NCBI RefSeq assembly: GCF_000968195.1
Contig: NZ_FO704550.1
Location: 3,038,001 to 3,102,000, forward strand
Length of the DNA: 64,000 nt
Source of the DNA: Xenorhabdus doucetiae
GTDB taxonomy: Bacteria > Pseudomonadota > Gammaproteobacteria > Enterobacterales > Enterobacteriaceae
Direction: 5' to 3'
Shown here: one piece after another, positions 51,942-60,475 of the stretch
Layout: each line of letters starts with the position of its first letter
Position numbering within the stretch: position 1 is the stretch's first letter
Position numbers and translations under genes: made by a program
Notes under the pieces: model-generated
The model's database searches: none
Seen by the model: only the letters and a program-made list of their open reading frames with translations
What the model was told of the DNA's origin: nothing

Positions 51942-52940
51942 TTATGCCGTTGCCGTCTGGGATTCTGTTTGCCGGTTTCCTGCAAGGGGTGTTTCAATCA
52001 AGTAATGACTCGGAACGCCCCGAATTTCGATCAGCTTGCCATTCATCTTTTTCACTTCATCACTTTTCATCAGCACAAACTGACCGTTAATGTTGGCTGC
52101 CACGCCGTGCCACGGCGTCAACCAATCATCCCGCGTCGGCATCATATGAATACCGATTTTGATGCTGTCCACGGGCTGCGGATGGATAGAAAGGCGGATC
52201 GCCAATGGGAACTGTTCTGCCAGCAAATTCCCCCACGCCCAGCTACGTTGGATAACTCCGGCTGAACGCTGACGGGCATCTTTTTGCAACGCATTTTTCG
52301 AGCCTGTGTATTCCGGCAATAAACTATCTTCATAAAGAAAACGCGTAATTGCTCGATATAATTGCACGCCCTCTTCGGTTTTTTTGAGTTCTTCTTTAAT
52401 CTCCTCAATCGATTGAGCATAACGGCTGACCAATAATTCACGCAGTTGATCGTAGTCATTAGTATATTGTGTCAATGATTCAACGTTGCCCAAATTAAAA
52501 ACAGAAAGATGCGTTGCGCCCAGTTCATGCAGCAGCTTTTCAATTTCTAATTGGTAATAGGTAATAGTGTTATCATCAACATGGATAAGATCACTAAAGA
52601 CATGCCCATCAGAACAGATAACAATATTAGCTCCCGGTGGATAATAAAGCTGGATACGTTGACACAGGGAGTTTAGAAAAATCAGTGATAATTTTTCTGC
52701 CATATCCGGCATCTTACCCAATACTTTTCTGGGATTTGGGGATTTTGTCGGAAATGCAGGTAAGATACATTCAATCGGTTTCCCTTGTTCCACAAAGGCA
52801 CGAATACGTGGAAGCTGAACGTCAGCAACCCTGTTTTCTTCATATTGAAGGGTATGTTCGGACTCAGGGAAACGGCGCCGGTACTGCAATAACTCATGTA
52901 GAATTTTGTTCGACACTTCTTCTATATCAAGACGTTCCAT
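51942..52940 (-). CDS. isnA: Isonitrile synthase IsnA (PvcA/DIT1 family)
   Basis: The 332-residue protein begins MERLDIEEVSNKILHELLQY and contains ECILPAFPTKSPNPRKVLGK, VICSDGHVFSDLIHVDDNTI and GVIQRSWAWGNLLAEQFPLA then IRLSIHPQP, the DIT1/PvcA signatures. The enzyme converts the amine of an amino acid (tyrosine in rhabduscin) to an isocyanide using ribulose-5-phosphate as carbon donor. It is the first gene of the operon, with about 560 bp of AT-rich control DNA before it. Confidence 0.94.
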   Translation of the reverse strand: MERLDIEEVSNKILHELLQYRRRFPESEHTLQYEENRVADVQLPRIRAFVEQGKPIECILPAFPTKSPNPRKVLGKMPDMAEKLSLIFLNSLCQRIQLYYPPGANIVICSDGHVFSDLIHVDDNTITYYQLEIEKLLHELGATHLSVFNLGNVESLTQYTNDYDQLRELLVSRYAQSIEEIKEELKKTEEGVQLYRAITRFLYEDSLLPEYTGSKNALQKDARQRSAGVIQRSWAWGNLLAEQFPLAIRLSIHPQPVDSIKIGIHMMPTRDDWLTPWHGVAANINGQFVLMKSDEVKKMNGKLIEIRGVPSHYLIETPLAGNRQTESQTATA

Positions 52941-53501
52941 AATTCATTCCTAATTTATTACATTTACATCACAGCTAATTAATGCAATGGGCAATATGCA
53001 GATATTTCTGAATATCAAACACCCGCTCACATGCTTTTGAATATAGCAAAGTAAAAACTTCGAAATAAAACTGACAAAAGTAAAATAACAATATACAACC
53101 AAAACTAACTATAAATATATTGAGGCTTTTTCATTTTATCTTATTTTATTACACGTGTTATATAACTATAAAAATCATGCCTATAAATATATCGCATTAT
53201 AATTTCATAAAAAAATTAATTTTTTTAAAAAAATAATTCAATTTTTTTGATGATGTTACAAAAGTGAAATAAAGTTCAAAATTTTTAGAAAATATTATTT
53301 TTTAAAGCCATATTATTTAGATATCTAACAATATTTATTACAGGAGAAAAAATAATGTATGGCGAATTTACCAATAGATCAAAAAAGAGATGACAACAAC
53401 ACCATATACTCAAAATCAACTCATATAATAACTTTAAGTTATTATAATGAGAGAAATTAACCAACAAACGGGTGAAGATGATTGGCACAGGTTGGATTCG
53501 T
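52941..53501. promoter_or_regulatory. AT-rich control region upstream of isnA
   Basis: This stretch is extremely AT-rich with many A/T tracts, typical of H-NS-silenced promoters. It contains an inverted repeat TATAATAACTT (53424-53434)/AAGTTATTATA (53436-53446) and a 12-codon ORF with AGGAG at 53355-53393. No clear gene is present. Confidence 0.55.
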
Positions 53502-54089
53502 TCAAAAAGATATTGCCGCCATCGCGGGTTCAATCAAATCCATCAGATCCTCTTTTGATGCGCCATCACGTGCTTGAAATGAAATTGCTTGCATAATTCC
53601 TAAAAAATATGTGGCCAATTTTCCGACATGAGTATCAGCAGGTAATTCCCCCTCTTTCACACCTTTTTCTATCCGGTTATGGACTAAGGCCAGCGTGTTT
53701 TTACGCACAGTTTTCAGGTAGGTATAAACATCCTCATTTTCTTGTGAATAGTTAACGATGCCTAAAATAAGCAAACAACCAGTCCGATTTGAAACCGCGA
53801 CCTCTACAGAACACTCCAGCATGGCCTGTATTCCTTCTCTTACCGTACCAGCATCGTTAAGCCTGTCCATCGCCTTAGCCCCTACCGTTTTAATATAGAG
53901 TTCAACCGCGGCATAAAAGGCTTTTTTCTTACTGCCAAATGCCGAATAAAAACTCGGAGGATTGATCTTCATTGCAGCCGTAAGATCAACAAGCTGTGTG
54001 CCCTCATAGCCTTTAGCCCAAAACAGCTCCATGGCCTGTTGAAGCGCAGCTTCGCGATCAAAGCTCAAAGGACGTCCCCGTGGTGTCAT
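53502..54089 (-). CDS. TetR family regulator
   Basis: From ATG 54089 (GAGG upstream) the 195-residue protein starts MTPRGRPLSFDREAALQQAM and has the TetR helix-turn-helix (FWAKGYEGTQLVDLTAAMKI; PPSFYSAFGSKKKAFYAAVE). The ligand domain contains RTGCLLILGIVNYSQENED, close to the AcrR-like YcdC/RutR-unlike subgroup with a TetR_C of efflux repressors. It is divergent from the MFS gene with an inverted repeat between them, the usual repressor-pump pair. The upstream extension to 54143 would enter that operator. Confidence 0.9.
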   Translation of the reverse strand: MTPRGRPLSFDREAALQQAMELFWAKGYEGTQLVDLTAAMKINPPSFYSAFGSKKKAFYAAVELYIKTVGAKAMDRLNDAGTVREGIQAMLECSVEVAVSNRTGCLLILGIVNYSQENEDVYTYLKTVRKNTLALVHNRIEKGVKEGELPADTHVGKLATYFLGIMQAISFQARDGASKEDLMDLIEPAMAAISF

Positions 54090-54112
54090 TGTCTGTATCC
54101 TCATCAATTTTG

Positions 54113-54177
54113 TAGTGACTATAACATAATTATCTTGATTCATTTTCGCAAGTCAGATAATTTTGTAATCACCACTA
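54113..54177. promoter_or_regulatory. Operator-like inverted repeat between tetR and the MFS gene
   Basis: The 22-bp segments 54113-54134 (TAGTGACTATAACATAATTATC) and 54156-54177 (reverse complement) match at 17 of 22 positions. They flank a 21-bp spacer containing the likely promoters. The site is probably bound by the TetR protein. Confidence 0.6.
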
Positions 54178-54212
54178 TAAAATTAATCAATAAATAAACA
54201 AAAGATGATCAT

Positions 54213-55433
54213 ATGAAAAACTCGCTATTCAATATTGCTAATCATCACCCTGCCACAACAAAGCATCAATCAGCTTCCCCGGCCACTTACATACTGGCAA
54301 TCGGCATTTTTGCCATGGTAACCAGTGAATTCCAGGTAACGGGAATGGTGCCCATTATGGCTTACGATCTAGGCGTATCCATTTCTCAAATTGGTTATCT
54401 TGTTTCTTTATATGCACTGGCGATGGCATTTGGCGGTCCACTTCTCGCCATAGGATTATTAAAAACACCGCCCAAAAGGGCATTAATTATCCTATACATG
54501 ATTTTTATTATCGGTGAAGTCGTTGGCGCACTGGCGAATTCCTATCTTATGCTAATGGTAGCAAGAGTTATCACTGGTGCTGTTTCAGGAGCTTTCTTTG
54601 GCGTTGCACTGGCAATTTGTGTGGAAATTGCAGGGGAACAGCAACGAGGATGGGCCATTTCAATTGTACTTTCTGGCATTATGTTAGGGACGATCTTAGG
54701 CTTGCCCATGGCTAATTTGATCGGTACCTATGCCGGCTGGCGAGAGAGTTTTTGGACAACCAGCTTATTAGCTGTGATAGCAGGCGTCATCAGTGTATTT
54801 TATCTTCCTCCTATTTCGCCCCCCTCCACAATTAGCTTACGTACAGAACTGGGAGGTCTAAAGAATCTAAGATTATGGCGTGTTTTTTCCACTAGCCTAC
54901 TGATTATCGGGGCAACTTTTGCAGCATTTACCTATTTCACACCTATATTAAAAGAAGTCACGGGCTATAACGATAACATGATCGCCAGTTTACTTATTCT
55001 CTATGGAGCCGCCACAATAATAGGCAATATCGCCGTTGGAAAGCTAGCGGATCGCCATACCATCCCAACCTTAACCATAGGCTTAATTTCCCTTACTGTA
55101 TTTCTCCTGCTATTTAGTTTATTTGCAGACAAAAAGTTACTGGCCGCCCTATCCCTCATCGGTATCGGATTAGTGGGAGTCACGATGAATCCTGCCATGG
55201 CGACACGAGTTATGCGAACAGCTAACGGCCGCCAACTCATTAATACTATTCATACTTCAGTGATTACGCTTGGTGTTGTTACTGGCTCTTTTCTTGGTGG
55301 ATTTTGTATTCACTTAGGTTGGGGATTGCGGGCACCACTGTGGGTTGGTGGAGGTATGGCCTTACTTGGCCTGATAACTTTATTACCCGATATTTACACC
55401 TTATATAAAGAAAATAATATGACTAAAAAGTAA
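54213..55433 (+). CDS. MFS drug efflux transporter (DHA1, AraJ/YdhP-like)
   Basis: This 406-residue protein has about 12 hydrophobic segments. The first is ILAIGIFAMVTSEFQVTGMV; the motif between helices 2 and 3 is weak (LLKTPPKRALII), and GWRESFWTTSLLAV lies in the middle. It belongs to the DHA1 group of sugar/drug exporters. It is controlled by the adjacent TetR gene. The substrate is unknown; it lies near the isonitrile operon but is divergent and separately regulated. Confidence 0.9.
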   Translation: MKNSLFNIANHHPATTKHQSASPATYILAIGIFAMVTSEFQVTGMVPIMAYDLGVSISQIGYLVSLYALAMAFGGPLLAIGLLKTPPKRALIILYMIFIIGEVVGALANSYLMLMVARVITGAVSGAFFGVALAICVEIAGEQQRGWAISIVLSGIMLGTILGLPMANLIGTYAGWRESFWTTSLLAVIAGVISVFYLPPISPPSTISLRTELGGLKNLRLWRVFSTSLLIIGATFAAFTYFTPILKEVTGYNDNMIASLLILYGAATIIGNIAVGKLADRHTIPTLTIGLISLTVFLLLFSLFADKKLLAALSLIGIGLVGVTMNPAMATRVMRTANGRQLINTIHTSVITLGVVTGSFLGGFCIHLGWGLRAPLWVGGGMALLGLITLLPDIYTLYKENNMTKK

Positions 55434-55541
55434 TGGTATTTATTTTTAAAGTCACTTTCCATTATTCTTTCTAATCAAATGATACAAATAGTACAGGCGG
55501 CATTACCCAAATATCATAATAACCGCCTGCTTTCTTAGCAT

Positions 55542-55994
55542 TTATTCAGATGTTCCAGGTATTTTCGTTCCATCTAACGTCCAGACAAAATCCTGATCTA
55601 CGACAGGTGAAAAACCAAGTTTTTTATAAAGCCAACCTGCATTAGAAGTCACCAACATCACATGTTTTACATGAGGAATGATTGGATGCTGTAAAATACA
55701 TTCTACCAACCAACGCCCTAATCCTTTCTTCTGATAGTCATCAATAATAAATACATCTGAAATATATGAAAACATTGCAAAATCAGTAACTAACCTTGCA
55801 AAACCTATTTCTTTATCACGGTGAAATAATGCAAAACATATACTATTTTCTATCGCAGTTTTGACTTTTTCAACCTCGACACCACGCGCCCAAAATAATT
55901 GTGTTAATTCACTATGTACGAAATGAATATCAATCTTACTCTTATCCGTTGTAACCCAATATTCGTCTCGTTCCCATGTTAGATTTTTTTCCAT
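55542..55994 (-). CDS. GNAT family N-acetyltransferase
   Basis: With ATG at 55994 (AAGGA six bases before) the product is 150 residues, MEKNLTWERDEYWVTTDKSK. It has the GNAT fold elements FARLVTDFAMFSYISDVFII and the acetyl-CoA loop DDYQKKGLGRWLVECILQH (Q-x2-G-x-G/A), ending with NAGWLYKKLGFSPV. The substrate is unknown. The longer frame back to 56069 is an unlikely hydrophobic extension. Confidence 0.88.
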   Translation of the reverse strand: MEKNLTWERDEYWVTTDKSKIDIHFVHSELTQLFWARGVEVEKVKTAIENSICFALFHRDKEIGFARLVTDFAMFSYISDVFIIDDYQKKGLGRWLVECILQHPIIPHVKHVMLVTSNAGWLYKKLGFSPVVDQDFVWTLDGTKIPGTSE

Positions 55995-56053
55995 CATTCT
56001 TCCTTTAAAAAAGATTGAAGTGTGTATAAATCTACCATAAAAAAGGATCAAAA

Positions 56054-56074
56054 AAGCCATGCTAAACATGGCTT
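56054..56074 (-). terminator. Terminator of aqpZ
   Basis: AAGCCATG and CATGGCTT pair around a 5-nt loop; read leftward the stem is followed by TTTTGATCC. It lies 20 bp after the aqpZ stop. Confidence 0.75.
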
Positions 56075-56092
56075 GTCAAAATGAGGGGAATA

Positions 56093-56800
56093 TTAATCAA
56101 CGGATGAATTATCTTTCTGTAATAATATTCGGTATATCAAGCCACCGATAGCACCACCAATTAATGGAATCAACCAAAATACCCAAAGCTGCTCCAACGC
56201 CCAAGTCCCCTGAAAAATAGCAACCGCTGTACTTCTTGCCGGGTTAACCGAGGTATTTGTGACGGGAATGCTGATTAAATGAATCAGTGTCAGTGCCAAA
56301 CCAATCGCTAATGGTGCGAAACCTGCCGGCGCATTTTTATCGGTTGCCCCAAGAATGACGATTAAGAAAAATGCGGTTAAGACTAATTCAATAATAATGG
56401 CCGCTTGTAATGAAAAACCACCGGGAGAATGTTCTCCATAACCATTCGATGCAAAACCGGTTGCCGTTGCATCAAAACCACTTTTACCGCTGGCGATCAG
56501 ATAAAGTACCGCGGCTGCCGCAATGCCGCCAATCACTTGGGCAATGATATAAGGAATGACATCTTTCGCCGCAATACGCCCACCTGCGTACAACCCCAAT
56601 GTGACCGCCGGATTAAAATGCCCGCCTGAAATATGCCCCACCGCATAGGCCATTGTGACCACCGTTAAGCCAAAAGCCAGAGATACGCCGACAAAACCAA
56701 TCCCCAACTGTGGAAATGCCGCCGCTAAAACAGCGCTACCACATCCCCCCAATACCAACCAAAAAGTACCCAAAAACTCTGCCGATAATTTTTTAAACAT
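56093..56800 (-). CDS. aqpZ: Aquaporin Z
   Basis: From ATG at 56800 the 235-residue channel begins MFKKLSAEFLGTFWLVLGGC and has six hydrophobic helices and both NPA loops: SGGHFNPAVTLGLYAGGRI and TNTSVNPARSTAVAIFQG. SVNPARS is the typical AqpZ form. It mediates rapid water flow. The extension to 56887 has no ribosome-binding support and lies in the promoter region. Confidence 0.95.
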   Translation of the reverse strand: MFKKLSAEFLGTFWLVLGGCGSAVLAAAFPQLGIGFVGVSLAFGLTVVTMAYAVGHISGGHFNPAVTLGLYAGGRIAAKDVIPYIIAQVIGGIAAAAVLYLIASGKSGFDATATGFASNGYGEHSPGGFSLQAAIIIELVLTAFFLIVILGATDKNAPAGFAPLAIGLALTLIHLISIPVTNTSVNPARSTAVAIFQGTWALEQLWVFWLIPLIGGAIGGLIYRILLQKDNSSVD

Positions 56801-56913
56801 TCTTTGATTCCTCAATGATATCTGCATGAATACAAAAGAATCCAAAAATAGTTTAGTTAGTATTTTTAAATATGAGCAAGGAATCACAGGCAGAAATGAA
56901 GAAATGTATTTTT

Positions 56914-56951
56914 CAACAACCTGAGTTTAATATGAAAAACTCAGGTTGTTG
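56914..56951. repeat. 15-bp inverted repeat after ecotin
   Basis: The arms 56914-56928 and 56937-56951 are perfectly complementary around an 8-nt loop. No U tract follows on either strand. It lies between convergent-facing regulatory DNA of aqpZ and the ecotin 3' end. Confidence 0.6.
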
Positions 56952-56969
56952 ATTTACCTAATCAATCAC

Positions 56970-57446
56970 TTATTCAATGACGGAGGTCTTTACCTCATCG
57001 TGAGCCTGCCAAATACGATATTTAACAGTCATCGTTTTTGGCGTATAGACGACGACAGGTAATTTACTGTTATAACGTACAAACGCATCTTTACCTAACT
57101 GAACCTGAACAAAGCGCGTTGTTTTTTCTTGAGTCGGACAAGCCATTTTGGTTGAAGCGGGGCCGGTAACATTATTTAGCACGTAATAATCATACCCCCA
57201 TCCTTCCAGCGTTTTTGTCGCCAAATTACCGCCAAACCAGTGGTGATTACAATCCACCTTCATCTCCTTGCCAATCACTAACTCAACCATGTAGTTGTTT
57301 TCATGCTCTTTCTGCGGCAATTCAATCACACTACGGGCCATGTTTTCAGAAGGCGCAGGATACGGGGCGATATCTTCAAGTTTTTTGTCCGCAAAAACAG
57401 AAGTCGAGACCATCAATGCTGCTAAAGGGAATAAATAGTTTTTCAT
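56970..57446 (-). CDS. eco: Ecotin, periplasmic serine protease inhibitor with Lys at P1
   Basis: The 158-residue precursor has a signal peptide (MKNYLFPLAALMVSTSVFA) and the ecotin hallmarks IAPYP, VDCNHHWFGGNL, KTLEGWGYDYYV and the disulfide-linked reactive loop ASTKMACP. Aligned with E. coli ecotin (S-T-M-M-A-C), the P1 residue is Lys (residue 100 of the precursor) instead of Met. RYNSKLPVVVYTP is conserved near the C-terminus. Ecotin blocks trypsin-like, chymotrypsin-like and elastase proteases as a dimer. Confidence 0.95.
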   Translation of the reverse strand: MKNYLFPLAALMVSTSVFADKKLEDIAPYPAPSENMARSVIELPQKEHENNYMVELVIGKEMKVDCNHHWFGGNLATKTLEGWGYDYYVLNNVTGPASTKMACPTQEKTTRFVQVQLGKDAFVRYNSKLPVVVYTPKTMTVKYRIWQAHDEVKTSVIE

Positions 57447-57720
57447 ATATCACCTCAGAATGTATTTAAAAAGGAGACTGGATAATAACAACAAAAAGAC
57501 TGAGGTAAATTATGTTTTTTGGCAAGGAACTGATTTTTAACGGCATTAGATACAATGTGGAATATTTACTAACAACCAATGTCAAATTTTATTAACAATC
57601 AACCAGACAAACAGGTGCTACCAGTTCTTTTTTATGTGATATCTCTCAAATCTGATATTACAATGAGCTGCTACACTCATTAAGTGTGAGTGTGGTAGTA
57701 AATTTCGTCTAGGAGGTCTC

Positions 57721-57951
57721 ATGTTTCCAGAATATCGTGATTTAGTATCCAACTTAAAATCATCTCATCCCCGTTTCCAATCCCTGTTTGAAAAACATCA
57801 CCAACTTGACCACGAGATAACCCAACTTGAAGGCCCTAATGGAGCCGGCTACAACGATAAAGTTGTGCGCCTGAAAAAAGAAAAACTACACGTCAAAGAT
57901 GAAATGCAAAGGATTTTGCAGGAAGAATATCAGAGCCAGAAGTGGAAGTGA
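57721..57951 (+). CDS. ydcH: YdcH family protein (DUF465)
   Basis: This 76-residue protein reads MFPEYRDLVSNLKSSHPRFQ, KHHQLDHEITQLEGPNGAGY and VVRLKKEKLHVKDEMQRIL, closely matching my memory of E. coli YdcH, a small coiled-coil protein of unknown function. The TAGGAGG site is seven bases upstream. It is the last core gene before the second phage tail locus. Confidence 0.93.
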   Translation: MFPEYRDLVSNLKSSHPRFQSLFEKHHQLDHEITQLEGPNGAGYNDKVVRLKKEKLHVKDEMQRILQEEYQSQKWK

Positions 57952-57968
57952 CCCTGCTTAATGGTTTT

Positions 57969-57999
57969 GACGCCTGCTTTGTTGACAAGTAGGCGTCAC
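57969..57999 (+). repeat. Inverted repeat after ydcH
   Basis: TGACGCCT and AGGCGTCA with one internal mismatch form a 12-bp stem just downstream of ydcH. No T run follows; it may be a weak terminator. Confidence 0.45.
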
Positions 58000-58042
58000 A
58001 AAGGTTCTCAATTAGAGACCCTCCCTTCAATTCAATATCCAC

Positions 58043-58065
58043 AAAAAAGCCACCATTACGGTGGC
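58043..58065 (-). terminator. Terminator of the second phage tail operon
   Basis: Read leftward: GCCACC, GTAAT, GGTGGC and then TTTTTT (58048-58043). It ends the ogr-D-U-T transcript. Confidence 0.85.
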
Positions 58066-58110
58066 AAAAACGGGAGCAAGGTTTTTTCGTTATTGATGTT
58101 TTTACATTAA

Positions 58111-58347
58111 TTACTGCACGGCAGCAGCTTTCTGGCGAGGTTGTCTCTTGGTTTTTGCCCTTGGATGCGGCGTGACATTCTGGACTTCACCCGGCTTAGA
58201 AATGAAACGTACAAAGGTTTCATGGCTGACGAACGTTGCTCCACAATTGATATTCTGACATTGGTTATAGCGCTCCTTTGTTTGGCTTGAATGCTCAAAG
58301 CTGCTACGAGTATGCGCTGACTGACCACACAGAGGACACTTAATCAT
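58111..58347 (-). CDS. Ogr/Delta-like late activator of the second tail locus
   Basis: From ATG 58347 (AGGTGA before it) the 78-residue protein starts MIKCPLCGQSAHTRSSFEHS and has the second Cys pair in RYNQCQNINCGATFVSHETF, then VRFISKPGEV, nearly the consensus of P2 Ogr. The C-terminus is basic (RAKTKRQPRQKAAAVQ). It recruits RNA polymerase to P2-type late promoters. The frame back to 58437 is not credible. Confidence 0.93.
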   Translation of the reverse strand: MIKCPLCGQSAHTRSSFEHSSQTKERYNQCQNINCGATFVSHETFVRFISKPGEVQNVTPHPRAKTKRQPRQKAAAVQ

Positions 58348-58457
58348 ATTGTTCACCTTTCTTGAAATCGTTGTTTTGTAATCACTGCCTTGCAATAACG
58401 CCATCTCGTCTGGTGAACAATATATCAAAGATCTCATATTGAGATCAAGTACTCATT

Positions 58458-59972
58458 TTAAATTTCATCGATTTTTATTTCGAGATCCAATGATGTGGTA
58501 AAACCACTGTCATTGAGCACATGTGTCACTTTAACCAGCGTCCAATGCGTCCCATCAATTTCCTTCTTAAACCCCTCTAATTGGACAGGCGTCTCAGGGT
58601 AAATATCCGCACGTCCCATCGCCAACGTGATAGAAAACTGTGCCGCCCCTCGCTGCATTTTTTCCCATACGGCTTTAGCGGCACGTTCCGCCTCTTCCTT
58701 ATTAGAATAAGTGCGCGACAGAGTCAGAATATTCTCTTGGGTTCCCATCAAATAGTTTGAGGATTCTTGCTTCACCGTGGTTGTTTGATGACGTTCAATC
58801 TTTGATTCACGCCTCTCTTCATGAGACAAGCTTCCCTCAATCTCGAGATTGATTTCTGTCTCGCGATTTCCGTTACCTCTGTTTTTCCTTTTGCGTTCAT
58901 TTTTAATATAAGCGGGTTTTTCTCTACCTTTCTTTTTTGGATTTTTCTTCACCGAATTAGCTTTGCCAGGCTTAGCCAGACTGACTCCGCCAGACTTAGC
59001 AAGATTGGCATCACCGGGTGATTTGTGTTTAAGATCTTTTTCCTTCTTAAAGGATTGCGGTTCTTTTTTCTCGGCAAGATGAGAACTGCTCTTTTTTGGG
59101 GAAGAAATTTTGCCTTTTTGAGCGCCGTCCTTGCCAGCGGATTTTTTCTCACTGCTTTCATATTTAATGGTAATTTCGGCTTTTCCGTCCTTTGATTCTA
59201 TTCGCCTCAACTTAGCCGTCTGCTTAGTGGCTGTGCGTGTATCCAGCCACTGGACGTCGACACCCGTATAGGCTTCACGATCGGACAGAGAAAACCGATG
59301 ACTGTCCCCTGAGTGACGAGTAATCAATACCAGTGGAATATCCTGACCACTCGCCGCCTTATTCTGCCCTTGGCGAATAAACAGCAATTCACCATTTTTG
59401 ACTGAGGCAATCGCCCCTTCCTGCTTTGCCACTCGTGTCAAAAAGCTCACGTCAGACTCATTAGTCTGATCGATATGCATAGAGATGCCTTTCAATTCCT
59501 GACTGATTTTAAATTTCAGTTGGTTTCTCGTGGCAATCGTACTCACAATGCTTTCTAACGTGTGTTTATGATAGGAATATTCGCGTTTGACATTCAAATC
59601 ACCACGAAAATCCGCGCTGCGGGCACGAATAGTCAGTCGATCAGGTGCCCCAGAATGTTCAATTTCATCAACAACAAATTGCCCTTTTGGCGTTAAGGGA
59701 TGGCCGTGCCACCCCAGTTCCAATGTGAGAATATCGCCCCGGCGAGGCAGCTTCAACATACCATCTGCATCGTCCAACTCAATATCAAGCTGGTCTGATT
59801 CCAGGCCACGGTTATCCGTCAACGTTAACGACATCAGGCGTGATTGAATCTTCCCACTGATATCCTTGTTGTTGATTTCCAGACGAAAAGCAGGCTTGCT
59901 GGTTTTTCCGGTGACCAAATCCAATTGAGGAACCCAATCTGTATTCGGTATCCACTTTTCAGAGTCAATCAT
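58458..59972 (-). CDS. Tail protein D (baseplate hub) with a charged insertion
   Basis: The 504-residue protein has the D/hub signatures PAFRLEINNKDISGKIQSRL, LELGWHGHPLTPKGQFVVDE and ERAAKAVWEKMQRGAAQFSI. P2 gpD has about 387 residues; here residues 270-395 are an extra Lys/Glu/Ser-rich segment (KKSAGKDGAQKGKISSPKK, PGKANSVKKNPKKKGREK). gpD forms the hub beneath the spike and also controls late genes in P2. It overlaps gpU by 4 bp. Confidence 0.92.
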   Translation of the reverse strand: MIDSEKWIPNTDWVPQLDLVTGKTSKPAFRLEINNKDISGKIQSRLMSLTLTDNRGLESDQLDIELDDADGMLKLPRRGDILTLELGWHGHPLTPKGQFVVDEIEHSGAPDRLTIRARSADFRGDLNVKREYSYHKHTLESIVSTIATRNQLKFKISQELKGISMHIDQTNESDVSFLTRVAKQEGAIASVKNGELLFIRQGQNKAASGQDIPLVLITRHSGDSHRFSLSDREAYTGVDVQWLDTRTATKQTAKLRRIESKDGKAEITIKYESSEKKSAGKDGAQKGKISSPKKSSSHLAEKKEPQSFKKEKDLKHKSPGDANLAKSGGVSLAKPGKANSVKKNPKKKGREKPAYIKNERKRKNRGNGNRETEINLEIEGSLSHEERRESKIERHQTTTVKQESSNYLMGTQENILTLSRTYSNKEEAERAAKAVWEKMQRGAAQFSITLAMGRADIYPETPVQLEGFKKEIDGTHWTLVKVTHVLNDSGFTTSLDLEIKIDEI

Positions 59973-60475
59973 GAGAATGCTCCCTTGACTTTATCGACAA
60001 CCTCATTGTTGAAATCAGCAATTTTCTTCGACAAATTAGGTAACTCTTTCTTGATATCAGAAAGTTGATCCTGCAAATCCCCCAACATTTCAAACAGATT
60101 GTTGTCAACACGCCGTAAGGTCAGCGTAAAACTGATTTTTCTCGCTGCCCCACCAGACATAAATTCCGTTTTTGTCTCATCAATGCTTTCGATAACAAAC
60201 ATGCCATAAATCGCACCACTGCCATCAATAAAAGACCATGCCTTGCCACTATCTGCCATCAACTTCAACGCAGTCAGAGAAAGCGATCCCCCCGTCAGTT
60301 CAGGATAAAGCTCACCCGAAAGCGTGATGGTATCGTTATCTGAACCCACAAATTGCCATGCAGGCCGTGCTCCCACACGGCTATTAAAGGCATGACGCCA
60401 ACTTTGTTTATGTTGAAAACTTTGGTATGGCGTTGTTTTCAACATAAAAACAAATAAACCCAGTGCTGCCATCAT
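59969..60475 (-). CDS. Tail protein U
   Basis: This 168-residue protein begins MMAALGLFVFMLKTTPYQSF and contains RPAWQFVGSDNDTITLSGEL and GMFVIESIDETKTEF, which match P2 gpU. It has an acidic/amphipathic C-terminal helix. The start overlaps the tape-measure stop (ATGATG). It is part of the tail tube and baseplate assembly. Confidence 0.93.
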   Translation of the reverse strand: MMAALGLFVFMLKTTPYQSFQHKQSWRHAFNSRVGARPAWQFVGSDNDTITLSGELYPELTGGSLSLTALKLMADSGKAWSFIDGSGAIYGMFVIESIDETKTEFMSGGAARKISFTLTLRRVDNNLFEMLGDLQDQLSDIKKELPNLSKKIADFNNEVVDKVKGAFS

